64,000 nucleotides of DNA from assembly GCF_004379255.2 (NCBI RefSeq), contig NC_056037.1, positions 36,243,012 through 36,307,011 on the forward strand, read 5' to 3'. The notes under the pieces were generated by a model, which did not search any database, was not told the DNA's origin, and was given only the letters and a program-made list of their open reading frames with translations. Source of the DNA: Salvia splendens. Lineage: Eukaryota; Streptophyta; Magnoliopsida; Lamiales; Lamiaceae. The first letter of the stretch is position 1. Every line of letters starts with the position of its first letter. The position numbers were made by a program, and so were the translations under genes. Shown one piece after another: positions 1 through 12,274 of the stretch.

Positions 1-33
1 CGGAAACAGTAACAAGTTAATGGTGATTCGCAG

Positions 34-1035
34 GCTTATGGGCTTACCGAAACAAGTGCAGGAGTCGTTCGACCGTTAGGAGGCTTTGAAAGTGAAGTGA
101 AAGGTTCAAACGGCCGTCTCGTCTCTAACTGCCAAGCCAGAATCATTGATCCTCTCACCGGCGACAGTTTGCCGCCTCTTATGCCAGGGGAGCTCTGGAT
201 AAGAGGCCCCATAGTAATGAAAGGCACCTTCCATCTCTCTCTCTCTCGCTTCACTTTATGTAGTTGAAGTAAGATTTCTGAGATCAAGAATCCATTGGCT
301 TGCTGCAGGGTATGTGGGTGATAAAGAAGCAACTGCTGCAATGGTTGATTCAGAGGGATGGCTGAGAACTGGTGATATTTGCTTTTTCGACGGAAATGGA
401 CTCCTGTTCTATGTTGAGAGATTGAAGGATTTGATTAAATACAATGGATACCAGGTTATATCTGCATCTTAAATTATTCGATTATTCGCATTCATATTTC
501 AAATATCTTTTCCTGATCATTGGCTAATGAAACAAGCAGGTTGCTCCAGCAGAACTGGAAGATCTGCTGCTTTCACATCCAGCCATTGTTGATGCAGCTG
601 TGATCCCGTAAGCAAACGAATACGCACTGATAAATAAACAGTCTTTTGACTCTAGAAATGGCTTATGTGATCGTCCTATGTGAAGAGAGTATTGGCTTCT
701 TGTGTTTCACCAAAATACACTTTGCAGGTATCCTGATGAAGATGCAGGCCAAATACCTGCAGCCTTCGTGGTTAGAGAGCCGGGAAGCACGATAAATGAG
801 TCGTTGATCATGGATTTTGTAGCACAAAAGGTAAAGTGAAAGCAGTCATTTATACTTCGTACAATAACCATTTGGTGATTTGATTTCTCATTGGAGTGTG
901 TTTTGATTCTAGGTGGCGCCGTATAAAAAAATTAGACGCGTCTTCTTCAGAGATACTATACCAAAGAATGCCGCAGGAAAAGTCTTGAGAAAGGAATTAG
1001 TCAAGCTAGCAACAAATGTAGCTTCAAAGTTGTAA
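34..1035 (+). CDS. Peroxisomal 4-coumarate:CoA ligase-like acyl-CoA ligase (3' part, 5 exons)
   Basis: ANL-superfamily adenylate-forming ligase, which activates a carboxylic acid (hydroxycinnamate or oxylipin/fatty acid) with ATP and CoA. The N-terminal half lies outside the window. Exons by eye: 34-223, 309-454, 540-607, 728-830, 913-1035; reading frame is kept across every junction. Visible motifs: YGLTE at the start of the first exon, [29 protein letters not shown], and the C-terminal [10 protein letters not shown] lysine region (the conserved catalytic Lys). The protein ends ...ASKL, a canonical PTS1, so the peroxisome matrix is the expected location. The pattern resembles the Arabidopsis 4CL-like clade of At5g63380/OPCL1 that can activate jasmonate precursors; this subclade call is from memory. 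The first intron has a GC donor (AAAG|GCACC). The stop is 258 bp from the stop of the convergent lipoxygenase. Substrate cannot be read from the sequence. Confidence 0.9.
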
Positions 1036-1293
1036 TATTAGCATCCATTGTCTCGGTTGAAATGCATTCTATTATTGTAACATTCACCACGATGCAATGA
1101 TACATTTAGTTCATAATCTATGCACAAAGAGCATTTGATGTTTAAATGATAAGTGAAGGAATAGCAACCAAGGAATATATATTCCTTGATTGTTATAGAT
1201 AAATGCATAACCATGTTTCATCTACTATTCTGATAGATGCAGAAATAGACACTCTCTAACAATGACTACAGGTTTTCCCTGGAGACCACGAAG
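1036..1293. other. Shared 3' intergenic space between two convergent genes
   Basis: AT-rich 258-bp stretch between the stop of the CoA ligase (+) and the stop of the lipoxygenase (-). No ORF of interest. It must hold both 3' UTRs and poly(A) sites, so the two transcripts probably approach or overlap each other. Confidence 0.7.
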
Positions 1294-4200
1294 TCAGATG
1301 GAGATGCTGTTGGGAATACCACGACCAGTAACACCAGGGGGTGAAGTCGGTAGAAGCAATTCATATGGAGGAACACCAGCACCAGTTCTGTTTGTCAGTT
1401 CTATATTTTTATTCCGTAGATTGATGATTCTCTCTACCTCTTCTAACTGCACGGAGAAATTTTCGAAAAACTTTTGAACCAGAGGATCATTAGAGGAAAG
1501 CCTGTGAATCTGATCCAACTGATGCAGGTACTCTTCATCTGGAGAATGTGCTGATAGGCTGTCTTGGACAGCCATAACCTTTGTTGCCTGGAGTTGCGTG
1601 GGCAACGAGGTCAAGAATGTGTACTCGGGGTTGTGAAGGAACCTCTCGTACTCATGGTCTCCAGGTTGAGGGATTAGTTTCCTCATGAGGGTTGGACGGT
1701 TAGGTACGTATCCCCCAAATGGATACTGCCCGAAGTTGATAGCTGCGTGCTGACCAGAAGCAGTCCAAATCATGGTTGTAAGTATGCTTGATAAGTCGTC
1801 TTGTGTATTGAGGTTAGGCCACCACGTTTCGTTTCTCTTGTCATGATGCGCAACGTTCTTTATCTCGTCCCACCAGGCCTGAAGCTCCACATCAGATGAG
1901 ATCGAATTTGGCTCAGAGTAATAGTGCTCGACGTAAGATTCCACCAATTCCTGTATCGCAGCCCATATGAGAAGCGCGTCTGCAGCATACGGATAATCTT
2001 CTATAAGAAGTTTGACACCACCAGGCGCGGTGGGATCCTCAACCGCCATTCCCCTGCAGACGAAATGTGCTCTAATCAGGAAAGGTGTCTGAATGAGTTC
2101 ATGGCTTTGGGAGAAAATTTCTACCTGTGAAGTAAATCCGCAGGTAATGCTTCCCTGTCAAACCGCCACAGGCTCTTATAGGCAGCCGAGCTTATCTCCA
2201 AGGCGTACTTTCCAGGGCTGAAACAAGCCTCTATGACTCCACCTCCGTTTATCAAACTTTGCCTTGCAAGGGCATTGATTTCCATTGTGTAGCGCATATG
2301 CGGGTGCAGTAGTTTGTAGATCGGGTGCATTGCACTTAGCTGTCTATTTATCGCGATTATATAAGGTTCCGTGCAGGCATGAGTCCTCAACCTGAAAAAG
2401 GAATCCATTATCTTGATATATATGTTGACATGTTATATCTTTATCATCTATGTTAGGATGATCAACAAAATGAAGTGCAGTCTCACCAGTGGTTCACGAG
2501 CTGGTGAGCGCCCGCATCATTGGAGCAAACGTGAGCCTTAGCCAGCTTCCAGATCCAGCTAGTGGTGGCACCGTGGCCATGAGTATATATTTTCTTGTTC
2601 CTCTTAGATGAAGACGTTGGAGGGAGTGATAGCTCGATGACAATTGGCCTGAGAATGCCATCATCAAAAAAGAACACAGTTCTGGAAGCGTAAGCCTTTC
2701 GATCAGGCAACTCATTTATCTTCTCAATGAACGGTAGCAGCAAGTCATGATAGTCAATTATAAACAGCTTCTTGTTTTCTATTGCCTGCGAATGCATCAT
2801 GAGACAAAGTCAGTTTGTTTGTTATGATAAATCCTGTGTGTGAATACCAAAATGGCTTACATCTTCAACGCTGATTCCGTTGAGCTCTCTGGCGATGATT
2901 TCCTTCGTGATTGCAGATTCCGGAGGGCCATATATTTCAGGATCAAGTTTGCTTAAAATGGGAAGCTCCTGAAACAAATTGCAGTCTCCATTTATAGCCA
3001 ATGATAAACAAAGGTAACACATACTATCTCAAGTTCTCAACCAACGACAAGCTAAAACGATACCTTGAGTAGCTCGATATTAACAGGATTCACCCCGGCT
3101 AGAGTCTGACGGGCGAACTCATTATCCCTTAGCCATGAAAACCTGTCACCTGAGAGCAAAAAAGATGGATCAAGATTAAGCAAACAAGATAAGCAAGCAT
3201 GTAATGGTTGAGAGCTGTTCTTACGCCTAATAATGGCTGGTATTTCGTATTTCAGCAGATTATCACCAACATTCAACACTTGATCCAACAGATTGGCAAG
3301 GAGGTGAGTCTTTTTGGCTCCTTTTGGCAGCAGAATATCATCGTTATACAGATCATCTATGTCGGAGAAGTTTGTGAATGGGATGTCCGAATCAGCCAAC
3401 CTGGAAGCGATCAATGGTATCAGGTTGTGGAGCACAGCCTTCAACCTTCCAGCTGAAAATGCGCTCTGCTTAACCTCCTCAAACGTCTCATCACGAGGGA
3501 CATACACCGGATCAAGCTCCTCGACTCTACTCTCTGTATCGGGATCTGATAAAAAGTGTCAGGTATAAGCTGGATAGGTCAATGATAGATATCAAAAACA
3601 GCATTGCAGGGCAACCAACCTGTTAAAGAGGGACGTCTACCAGTCCGACAACGCCTAGGATACGGCCTCTCCTCACCGCCCAAAACCGGCCTGGCTAGCT
3701 CCTCATCCTTATCAGAACTACCCAAATCATTGTACACATCATAGTCATATATCCTCTCGTGCAGCTTCCTCACTCCTTTTCCATTGCCACGAACTCTCGA
3801 CAACTCCTCGTTCCGGATATTCTTCAGCCCAGGTGGTGTCTCAGACGGCAGGTAAGCCTGTGCCATGTCACCACAAAGAGTTACTATAAGTTAAATTTCC
3901 TAAACAACAATGACAAGTCAAGCTACATACCTGATTCTTGAATATGATTCGACTCTCAGGATTGTCGTTCCTCGAATGAATCCATGTATCGGCCGTGAAG
4001 AATATAGGCTCTTTGAATCCATGAACCACAATCTCCATCAAGAACACCTCTTTCTCATGGAAATTCGTCACAACAACCGCTCCCGGCTGCCCAAAATCAC
4101 TCGGCACCACCATATCCGCTCCATACTCCACCACATAAGGATTGTCTGATAATCTTGGCAACCATCCCCTCACAAAAGTCTCATCACTCTTGCCTAAGAA

Positions 4201-4638
4201 GAACATTTGTGTTGGAACAAAAAAAGTCAACAGAGCTGCATTTAACAAGTAAAATGAGAGAGAAACATCAAGAACTATACCAAGATGAGCTTCTTGGCTG
4301 ATGAGTTGAAGTGAGATCCCTCTCCCAATCCCATTGAGGAAAGAATCCCACTGATCCTCAATCTTCTCAATCAGCCTCTCCTTCATCTTCTTCCTTATTC
4401 TGATCACAGCTCTCACACTCACACCACTTTTTGCAGAAGACACATCACTCTCCACAGCCTTCTCTGCTGCTTTTTCCACTCCTGTTTTGCTGTCTCCACT
4501 GCTGATGACAGCCCTTATCACCGGCCTCCGTAGCACAGGCAGGGTGGAGGGCTTCCCGGCCAGCCTGAGCTGGTGCGCGGCGGCTGGGAAGGGCTCCCTC
4601 CGCCGGAGAGTGGTGGGGCTGGCCTGAGCTGTAAGCAT
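1294..4638 (-). CDS. LOX2: 13-lipoxygenase, chloroplastic (9 exons, 899 aa)
   Basis: Non-heme iron dioxygenase that adds O2 at C-13 of linoleic/linolenic acid, the first step to jasmonates and green-leaf volatiles. Exons on the minus strand: 4638-4281, 4193-3931, 3857-3620, 3545-3225, 3149-3064, 2968-2861, 2785-2487, 2391-2125, 2053-1294. They sum to 2700 nt with all phases matching, giving 899 aa, the usual length for plastid type-2 LOX. Residues ~1-50 are Ser/Ala/Arg-rich and look like a transit peptide. The PLAT/LH2 domain follows, then the catalytic domain. Iron ligands, by homology to soybean LOX-1, are His557, His562 (NHWLRTHA), His749, Asn753 (QHAAIN) and C-terminal Ile899 (RGIPNSISI). 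Ala600 fits S-stereospecificity; Cys614-Phe615 fits 13- rather than 9-specificity; Arg766 is present. No broken exon is seen. The symbol denotes the LOX2-like type, not proven orthology. Confidence 0.95.
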
Positions 4639-4699
4639 CTTTCAAGAATGGTGAAAATGTGCTGAGCATGGTGAGTAATTATTTGCAAACATGGGCATG

Positions 4700-4712
4700 T
4701 TTAATATATTGC
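4700..4712 (-). promoter_or_regulatory. Probable TATA box of the lipoxygenase gene
   Basis: On the minus strand the sequence reads CAATATATTAAAC about 65 bp upstream of the ATG at 4638, a typical distance for a plant TATA element with a short 5' UTR. Based on position and AT composition only. Confidence 0.4.
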
Positions 4713-5613
4713 CATTTATTGAAGAAAGTAAACTATTGTTTTCATTAGTCATATTTTATTTGTTTGAGTTTGGGAGTCATTTTTTATTTCAATTTGGTGT
4801 GATTGTGTGGTTATGGACATGTTGCAGCTAGATTAGATACATTAATTACTAGAGTTTGATGTTAACAATCATATTTACAATTGCTTTGATTACTTGGATC
4901 AAATATATCTAACACAGTATTGAATTAGTAAATTAGAAATTTACTACTACAGTAGTACTACTTTATTTGAGTTAAATTTTAAACATGGGTAGATATTTTT
5001 GGTAATATGTGAAGATATCGATATCGTTTATAATGGAAAAGTGCGTGTAACAAGAAAGAAAAGATGAGAAAGGGATTTGACAAATATGTACATGTGGTTG
5101 TTGGGTCAAACAAATACTAATACTAAATTTTTGGCTCAAAAGTTATTCAATAAATGGCACCACATTTTAGTAAGATAGTATTCATTTATAATACTGACAC
5201 GCACATTATAACGATATAAAAAATTATTTATTTATTGCCAACATGCATGATCACACCCAACTGTGTTCAATCAGCTATATATATTTTAATTCACATAATG
5301 CCAAGATCTGAAGTTGAAGATAACTCTCTCGGTTTTAGTTAAATAAGGTTATCGCAATTTCTAGTTAATCATGAAATAAGCGTGTCTTTAGAGTAACAAT
5401 TCTCGCAGCAAAAAAAATCGATTTTGATTTTTTCTAGTTTGAGAAAAGCACTCAAACCAATGATGGCTGTAAAACACAAAAATAACATTGCCAACACCTA
5501 ATCAAAAGAAAATTAATACAAGTCGGTTGACATAGGTTGGATATTTTAGTATAATTGGATTAACTTGATTGATCAATAGGATCATAATGAGACATCAAAT
5601 AAGTTGAAAGTGC
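4713..5613. other. AT-rich upstream intergenic region
   Basis: No ORF, RNA gene or clear repeat is visible. It contains the distal promoter of the lipoxygenase and runs up to the target site of the Ty3/gypsy insertion. Confidence 0.6.
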
Positions 5614-5618
5614 GGAGT
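5614..5618. repeat. Target-site duplication (GGAGT), left
   Basis: GGAGT directly before the LTR start TGTCACG. The same five bases follow the other LTR at 18170-18174. A perfect 5-bp duplication is the hallmark of LTR-element integration. Confidence 0.95.
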
Positions 5619-8600
5619 TGTCACGACCGCCCATACAAGGGGTACCACAAACGCGGCGATCGTGACCGACATGCATGGATTACAATTTAAAAGAACAACT
5701 TAATTAATTTAAAGAAAGAAAAACAACTTAGTTTAAAGAGTTTAAGGTTATAATTTTTTTTTTTGAAAAGACATAAGGTAAAATACTTTTAAAAAGGACA
5801 ACGGGAAAAATTAGACTTAAGAAATACAACAACTAATAACTAAAGTTGAACAAACACTTAACTTAAATCTCGAAGAATAAAATTTTCAAAAGACAACGTA
5901 AACACTAGTTTAAAGCTCATCACCACCATACATGTTCAAACATAAAACATAAAGGAAAGATTAAGTCTTGAGTCATAGTTCAAGTTATAGCAGCGGAAAA
6001 TACGGTTTAAGGAGAGTCAAGGACGACGCCTATGTATGACGACACAAACGCATCCTAAGTACTTAAGCTAGCTCAACATCCACCGCAACATCCCGCTCAA
6101 CCTGCACATAAGAAAATAATATGCAGGGCTGAGTACTTGTTGTACTCAATGGGCTCATACCGAAAATATTTTAATAATAGTTATGTCATCCATACCAGTG
6201 ATCTCGAGTTTTATGTAGTAAGAAAAATATCACGAGAAACACAAAAGTATTCAAGTCTGGCCAGACAATTTATCTCCCCACTTTTCACATCAATCCAACA
6301 ATCACAATCACAGTGCGACGAAAGTGTGGCCACACTATTCGCCCACGAGACCGGCCGACTTGCAAGGACGGCTCACGATCCCACCAGTGTACACAGCCCG
6401 ATAGGGTTTACGGCCCTACTCGGACCCGAATTCGTTTCACAACACAGCCATATAGCCTAACGGAGTAAACTCATACGAACTAGGCATCAGGCACACAATC
6501 TCATAACAAAAACAACATGGCATGACATAACAGTTAAACCACCCTTATATCTCCACATAATATTTTTCGGAAAAGTAAAGAGGTTTGAAAAGAAAGCCCA
6601 TCTCGTTCTCTTAGCAATTCACAACCCACTTAGCAACTCTCGATCCTCGAGTTCACGACTACACAACACCCTCGTCAAAGACAACACAATTAGTTTCCCC
6701 CAACAACATATTACTATGCATGTCCTATCGATTCTCTCGTCGTTTTTCTCAAATCCCCGACCCAACATACGCCACAAAGATGGGAGAACACATCGTAACA
6801 CATTTCGATTTATCACACGTGATCACATCATTTAGACACGTTCCTCGGACATACATGTATCATATAATACTTTTAAACATGAAAATAAGTGTTATTTTAA
6901 CAAGGCAGAAAACTGGCAGAACTGCGCGACCGTTTTGTAAAAATCACTATAAAATCACCCTACCTCAAAAGATGCTAAATTTTGGTCACAATACAGAATA
7001 CACATTCAAGTTCATACATGAAAAGTTTCACACCGAAATCACGTCATTTAGTCAGTCATATCACATATTGAACTCTCTGGTCGTAGCATACAATTTCCGA
7101 CAGTATTGCGCAGTTCATTTGAAAAATTCATCATAAATTTAACACGACTCAGAAGACACTTTAAATTTGCATATAGTTCAAGAATCACATCAATCGGAGG
7201 TCATTTGGTCAGTCAAACAGAAAACGAAACATTCATGGCGAGAACTCACGTTTCTGGCAGATTTGCGCAGTCAACTTCAAAAATTTATTAAAAATTCATT
7301 TTTCGATAAAACAGGCTGAAATTTACATGAAACACAGAAAACACCTTGAAGTTTACTCAGTAAAAATTTCATAGCAAAATTCGTTCGTTTGATGGGTCGA
7401 ATACAGATCATAAGTCACTGGTCGTGCATCACAGATTTCTGGTTCAAATTCGGGATTAGGTTTTTTTTTTTTTTTTTTTTAACTTCCACAACACAACCAC
7501 CGATTTTTCATGCTCGAAAATACATAATCATGCTTACACATTCTTCATACACATGTTTGCATACAACCTCATATTATTCACAAATATTTCGATCCAATAC
7601 ACATGATTCCAATCAACAACGTAAAAATCAAACAAGTTCTTACGAACACACAATTTCCCTCCCTTTAAAACTTGCGATCTATCAAACCTACACTCTCTAC
7701 ATGCATGTAGGACTCAAAACATGGTTCAAAAGAGAAGGAGAAGAAAAAGTGTGCAATTATACCTTCCTTTACAAAAACCAAATCGGTAGAAGAGAAGAAC
7801 GAAGCGATCCGTCGGAACCTCTTGAAGGTACTTTCAGTGGATGCAAGAATAAGCTTGAATGGAAGATTTTTGGAGATGGGAGAGTGGGAGAAGAATGAAA
7901 AAAAACGTGTGGGAGAGGGAGAGAAGAGAGGGGACGTTTTTTTTGTAGGGAGAATAGGGGCTAGGGTTTGTTTAATTGCTATTTATTTGTTAGGTTTAAA
8001 ATCACACACATAAGGAATTAATTAAATTGGAGGAGATATAAAAAAAAGAAATTCCCACAATTGAAATAAAAAGGTGGCGTGTGATTTGAAGGTGGGGAAG
8101 TCAAAATTTTGTGATTTAATTACAAGGAAATATAGCAATATTTACTTGGAGAGAATATATTCATAATTTAGGAAATAAAAATAATGAATACAAGGGAATA
8201 ATTTAAATTAAATCTCCAAGTAGGAAATAATAGGAGGGGGCCGAAAATTTAAGGAGAAGTTGTACAAGGAATTTATTTAAATCCCCAATTAAACAAAATA
8301 GGATTTAAATTAAGTAATTTCTTTATAGGAAAAAGGCTCCCATAAAATAGGCAACAATTAATTAAATTCCCACAAGGAAAAATAATGCAAAGGGGCGTGT
8401 GATATGGAGGAAAAATAGAAGGAAAATATTCACATCCCCAATTAATTTGACATGAGAATTTATTTGAATAAAAGGGGGTTCCACAAAGTAGGAACAAATA
8501 AAATATCCTCCATATTTTATTGGAGGGGCCGAAAATTATTAGGCTAAAATAGCCAAGGAAATGTTCCAATTCTCTATTTATTTTGGGTGAAGAAAAAAAA

Positions 8601-9063
8601 ATATGTGGCATGATTTAATTGGATTTAATTTAAAAGAAGAGAGTCAATAAAGCACCAATTAAATCAAATGAAAAATAATTCAATCGCCTATTGGAGATTT
8701 TCGAAACTCCCAAGGATAAAAGGATGGAGTTCGAATTTCATGTAGTGTAATTTAAGGTCCATTGGTTTGGATTTAATTTAGAATAATGTCCCAAAACAAT
8801 TAATTAAATCCACAAACAGAAGTATTATTTCAATAATTTGGGAGGGCCGAATTTTTCAATGAATTGACTTGAGAAAGAATAAATGCATGATCCTATTAAT
8901 TATTTCCCCACATTGGAATAACATAAATCTCAAGCTCGTCATTCCATAATAACCACGTCAATTTTTTTCACACAAAGCACTTAATCACATAGAAACAAAC
9001 GTTTCAGAATTCCCCAAAATTCCAATTACATGAAAAGAAGTCACAAAAGTTTGGGATGTTACA
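5619..9063 (-). repeat. Left LTR (3' LTR of the minus-strand Ty3/gypsy element)
   Basis: Runs from TGTCACGACC to GGGATGTTACA. Nearly identical to the copy at 14727-18169; by eye I see four substitutions (near 7012, 7236, 7989, 8269) plus length changes in poly-T tracts. The very AT-rich internal stretches give spurious small ORFs on both strands. Confidence 0.95.
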
Positions 9064-9081
9064 TCCTTCCCCTCTAAACAG
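9064..9081 (-). promoter_or_regulatory. Polypurine tract of the Ty3/gypsy element
   Basis: The minus strand reads TTAGAGGGGAAGGA directly abutting the LTR end at 9063. A purine run in this place primes plus-strand DNA synthesis in LTR retroelements. Confidence 0.8.
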
Positions 9082-9107
9082 AAATTTCGTCTCGAAATTT
9101 AAACGTC

Positions 9108-10629
9108 TCACACAAACAGATCGGGAAACTTTTCTTTCATCTTATCTTCTAACTCCCACGTAGCTTCCTCGGGACCATGGTGCTTCCACAACACCTTCAC
9201 GGATGCTATCGACTTGTTTCGAAGCTCTTGTACCTTCCGATCTAGTATTGCTTCGGGCTTTTCCTTGTAGCTCATGTCGGGGGTTAGGATCACTTCCTCT
9301 TGATGAATCACATGCTTGGGGTCGAACACGTACTTGCGCAACTGCGACACGTGGAACACGTTGTGCACGTTCCCAAAGCTGGGAGGTAACGCCAATCGAT
9401 ACGCTACAGGACCTACTTCGTCGATGATCTCGTACGGTCCCACAAAACGCGGTTTCAGCTTGCCTTTCACTCCAAATCTCACAACTCCTCTCGTCGGGGA
9501 TACCTTCAAGAACACTTTGTCACCAATGTCGAATTTGATTTCCGTTCGACGCACATCAGCATATGACTTCTGTCTATCTTGAGCTTCCTTGATCCTTGCG
9601 CGGATTTGGTGCACAATTTCGGTCATCTCCTTTATGGCGTCGGGTCCTAACATCTTTCTCTCGCCAACTTCATCCCAAAAAAAGTGGGGATTGACACTTC
9701 CTGCCGTACAAAGCTTCATACGGAGCTATATTGATCGTCGCTTGATAGCTATTGTTGTAGGCAAATTCAACCAATGGTAGAACCGTTTCCCAACTTTCCC
9801 CTCTATCTAAGACAACTGCTCGCAACATATCTTCAAGTGTCTGAATTGTCCTCTCGGACTACCCATCCGATTGCGGGTGATATGCAGTGCTGAAGTTCAG
9901 TTGTGTGCCCAATTCGAATTGCATACTCATCCAAAACTTTGATGTGAACTTCGTATCGCGGTCGGATACAATGGTCTTTGGCACTCCGTGCAATCGCACA
10001 ATCTCGTTCACGTAGAGCTTTGCTAGTTTGTCCGCGCCATAAGTAATCTTAATCGGTAAGAAGTGCACGCTTTTAGTAAGTCGATCAATGATCACCCAGA
10101 TTGTAGTGTTGCCCTTCTGTGACCTTGGCAAACCCATCACGAAATCCATAGCTAGATGCTCCCACTTCCATTCGGGAATTTCGAGCGGTTGTAACTTCCC
10201 ATATGGCCGTTGGTGTAAGGCCTTCACTTGTTGGCATGCTAGACATCGTTCCACAAATGACGCTACGTCTCCTTTCATTCCATTCCACCAAAACTGTTGT
10301 TTCAAATCCCGATACATCTTCGTGCTTCCGGGGTGTGTGGTGTAAGGCGTGTCGTGCGCTTCACTCAAAATCTCCTCTTTTAGCACCTCATCGCTTGGCA
10401 CACACAATTGTCCATCATACGTCAAAGCATTATCCGCCTCCTCACGGTAATGATCAAGCTTCTCGGCTCTCACCTTCGCACGTAACTCCTCCAACCTTCC
10501 ATCACGTCGCTGGGCTTCTATGAGCTTGGTCCTCAAGTCTGGCTCAATCACTAGCGTCGCCAATCTTGCACCCACTGTCTTGGGCGCTTTCACTATCTCC
10601 AAACTCATCTTGTCGAACTCGTGAATCAA
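9108..10629 (-). pseudogene. Ty3/gypsy integrase and chromodomain-like tail (broken)
   Basis: Two separate open stretches. 10629-9859 holds the HHCC zinc finger region (H...H...ERCLACQQVK) and the DDE core (MDFVMGLP, then IVSDRDTKF), and stops after AYHPQSDG where an integrase would continue. 9719-9108 holds the integrase C-terminal domain (GDKVFLKVSP, FVGPYEI, YRLALP, FHVSQLRKY) and ends in a chromodomain-like motif (VKVLWKHHGPEEATWE). A stop near 9858 and a frame change near 9720 separate them. The enzyme would insert the cDNA into chromatin; this copy cannot encode it intact. Confidence 0.9.
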
Positions 10630-10755
10630 CGCTTCCTCTTACGTTAGGAAATAAGCCAGTTGAGGTTGGTTCTTCCTACTCAAAGCATCGGCGACCACGT
10701 TCGCCTTGCCCGGATGGTAATTAATACCGCAGTCATAGTCTTTCACGACCTCTAA

Positions 10756-11460
10756 CTAACGTCGTTGTCGCATGTTTAGCTCCTTCTGCTCGAAGAAGTA
10801 CTTGAGACTCTTGTGATCGGTGTAGATTTCGCATCTCACTCCATAGAGAAGATGTCTCCAAATTTTCAGTGCATGCACCACTGCTGCTAACTCCAAATCA
10901 TGCGTCGGAAAATTCAACTCATTCGGTCTCAACTGTCGGGAAGCATATGCTATCACCTTCCCATCCTGCATTAACACACATCCTAGTCCTACTTTCGACG
11001 CGTCCGTATAGACAGCGAAGTCCTTGTCGGGTTCTGGTACCGCTAGGACTGGTGCTGTAGTCAATTTCTCCTTCAATAGTTGGAAACTCGCCTCGCACTC
11101 TGGCGTCCAAACCACCTTGATTCCTTTCTTTAGTAGTTGCGTTATCGGTCTCGCAATCTTGGAGAATCCTTCAATGAATCGTCGATAATATCCTGCCAAT
11201 CCCAAGAAACTGCGGATTTCACTTGGCGTTTTCGGCGATTTCCAATTCTGTACGGCCTCGACCTTTGCTGGGTCTACTTGAATCCCATTTGCCGTCACAA
11301 TATGACCAAGGAAGTTCACTCGAGTCAACCAAAACTCACACTTACTAAACTTGGCATAAAGTTTCTCCCTTTGCAACGTTTCCAACACTGTTCGTAGGTG
11401 TTGTCCATGCTCCTCCTCGTTCTTCGAGTATACCAACACGTCGTCGATGAAGACTAACAC
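10756..11460 (-). pseudogene. Ty3/gypsy reverse transcriptase palm end and RNase H (broken)
   Basis: Begins just before the catalytic motif [10 protein letters not shown], continues through [17 protein letters not shown] and the RNase H start [22 protein letters not shown] and YTDHKSLKY. It ends in a premature stop after MRQRR, inside RNase H. A frame change upstream (11461-11494) cuts it from the RT fingers. The D-D pair of RT and the first RNase H aspartate are still visible. Confidence 0.9.
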
Positions 11461-11494
11461 AACTTGTCAAGATACTCGTGGAAAACTCGGTTCA

Positions 11495-12274
11495 TCAAGT
11501 CCTTAAAACGGCTGGGGCGTTGGTCAGCCCAAATGGAATCACGACGAATTTATAATGGCCATAACGAGTGCGAAAAACAGTCTTAGGCACATCCTCTCGT
11601 CGGACCTTTAGTTGATGATACCCTGATCTCAAATCCATTTTCGAGAATACGCCCGCTCCTCGAAGCTGGTCAAACAAGTCGTCAATCCTTGGCAGTGGGT
11701 ACTTATTCTTCAAGGTCATCTTGTTAAGCTCTCGGTAGTCGATGCACATCCTCATCGTTCCATCCTTCTTCTTAACGAACAAAACTGGCGCTCCCCATGG
11801 TGACACACTGGGTCGAATGAAACCCAAGTCTAACAGTTCCTGCAACTGAACCTTCAACTCCGCCAACTCCTTAGGGGCCATTCGGTATGGCGCCTTTGAT
11901 ACTGGCGCCTACCCTGGTTCCAAATCAAAAGTGAACTCCACTTGTCTGTCGGGTGGCGGTCCTGGCAAAGCTTCTGGAAACACATCGGGAAAATCTCGCA
12001 CTACTGCCACGTCTTCCACTTTCAACTCCTTCTTTTCCTCCCCATTCAAGTACACCAGATATGTCGGACGCCCTTTTCTTATCATCGTAGTTGCTTGTAA
12101 AGCAGAGATTATGGAGGTTCGTCTGTTCATGGAGATCCCATACAGGATAGCCGGCTCTTCGCCCGGGGCTTGAAAAGAAATCTGTCTCTCTTTACAGTGA
12201 ATCGTTGCGTGGTTCTCGGTAAGCCAATCCATTCCCAAGATTATGTCTACATTCTCCAAAGGTATAACGTGCAA
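11495..12274 (-). pseudogene. Ty3/gypsy protease end and reverse transcriptase fingers (broken)
   Basis: 12274-11909 begins inside the retropepsin C-terminal region (DIILGMDWL) and runs to the linker DFPDVFPEALPGPPPDRQVEF typical of plant chromoviruses. 11881-11495 carries the first RT motifs ([53 protein letters not shown]). A stop separates the two, and the second is cut by a frameshift just before the YxDD block. Protease N-terminal half and gag are absent upstream. Confidence 0.9.

Noticed and set aside
6137..8611. Open frames in the left LTR (107, 138, 169, 112 aa) and their duplicates at 15244-17717
   Set aside because: They lie inside LTR sequence, show no domain, and are present twice only because the LTR is duplicated.
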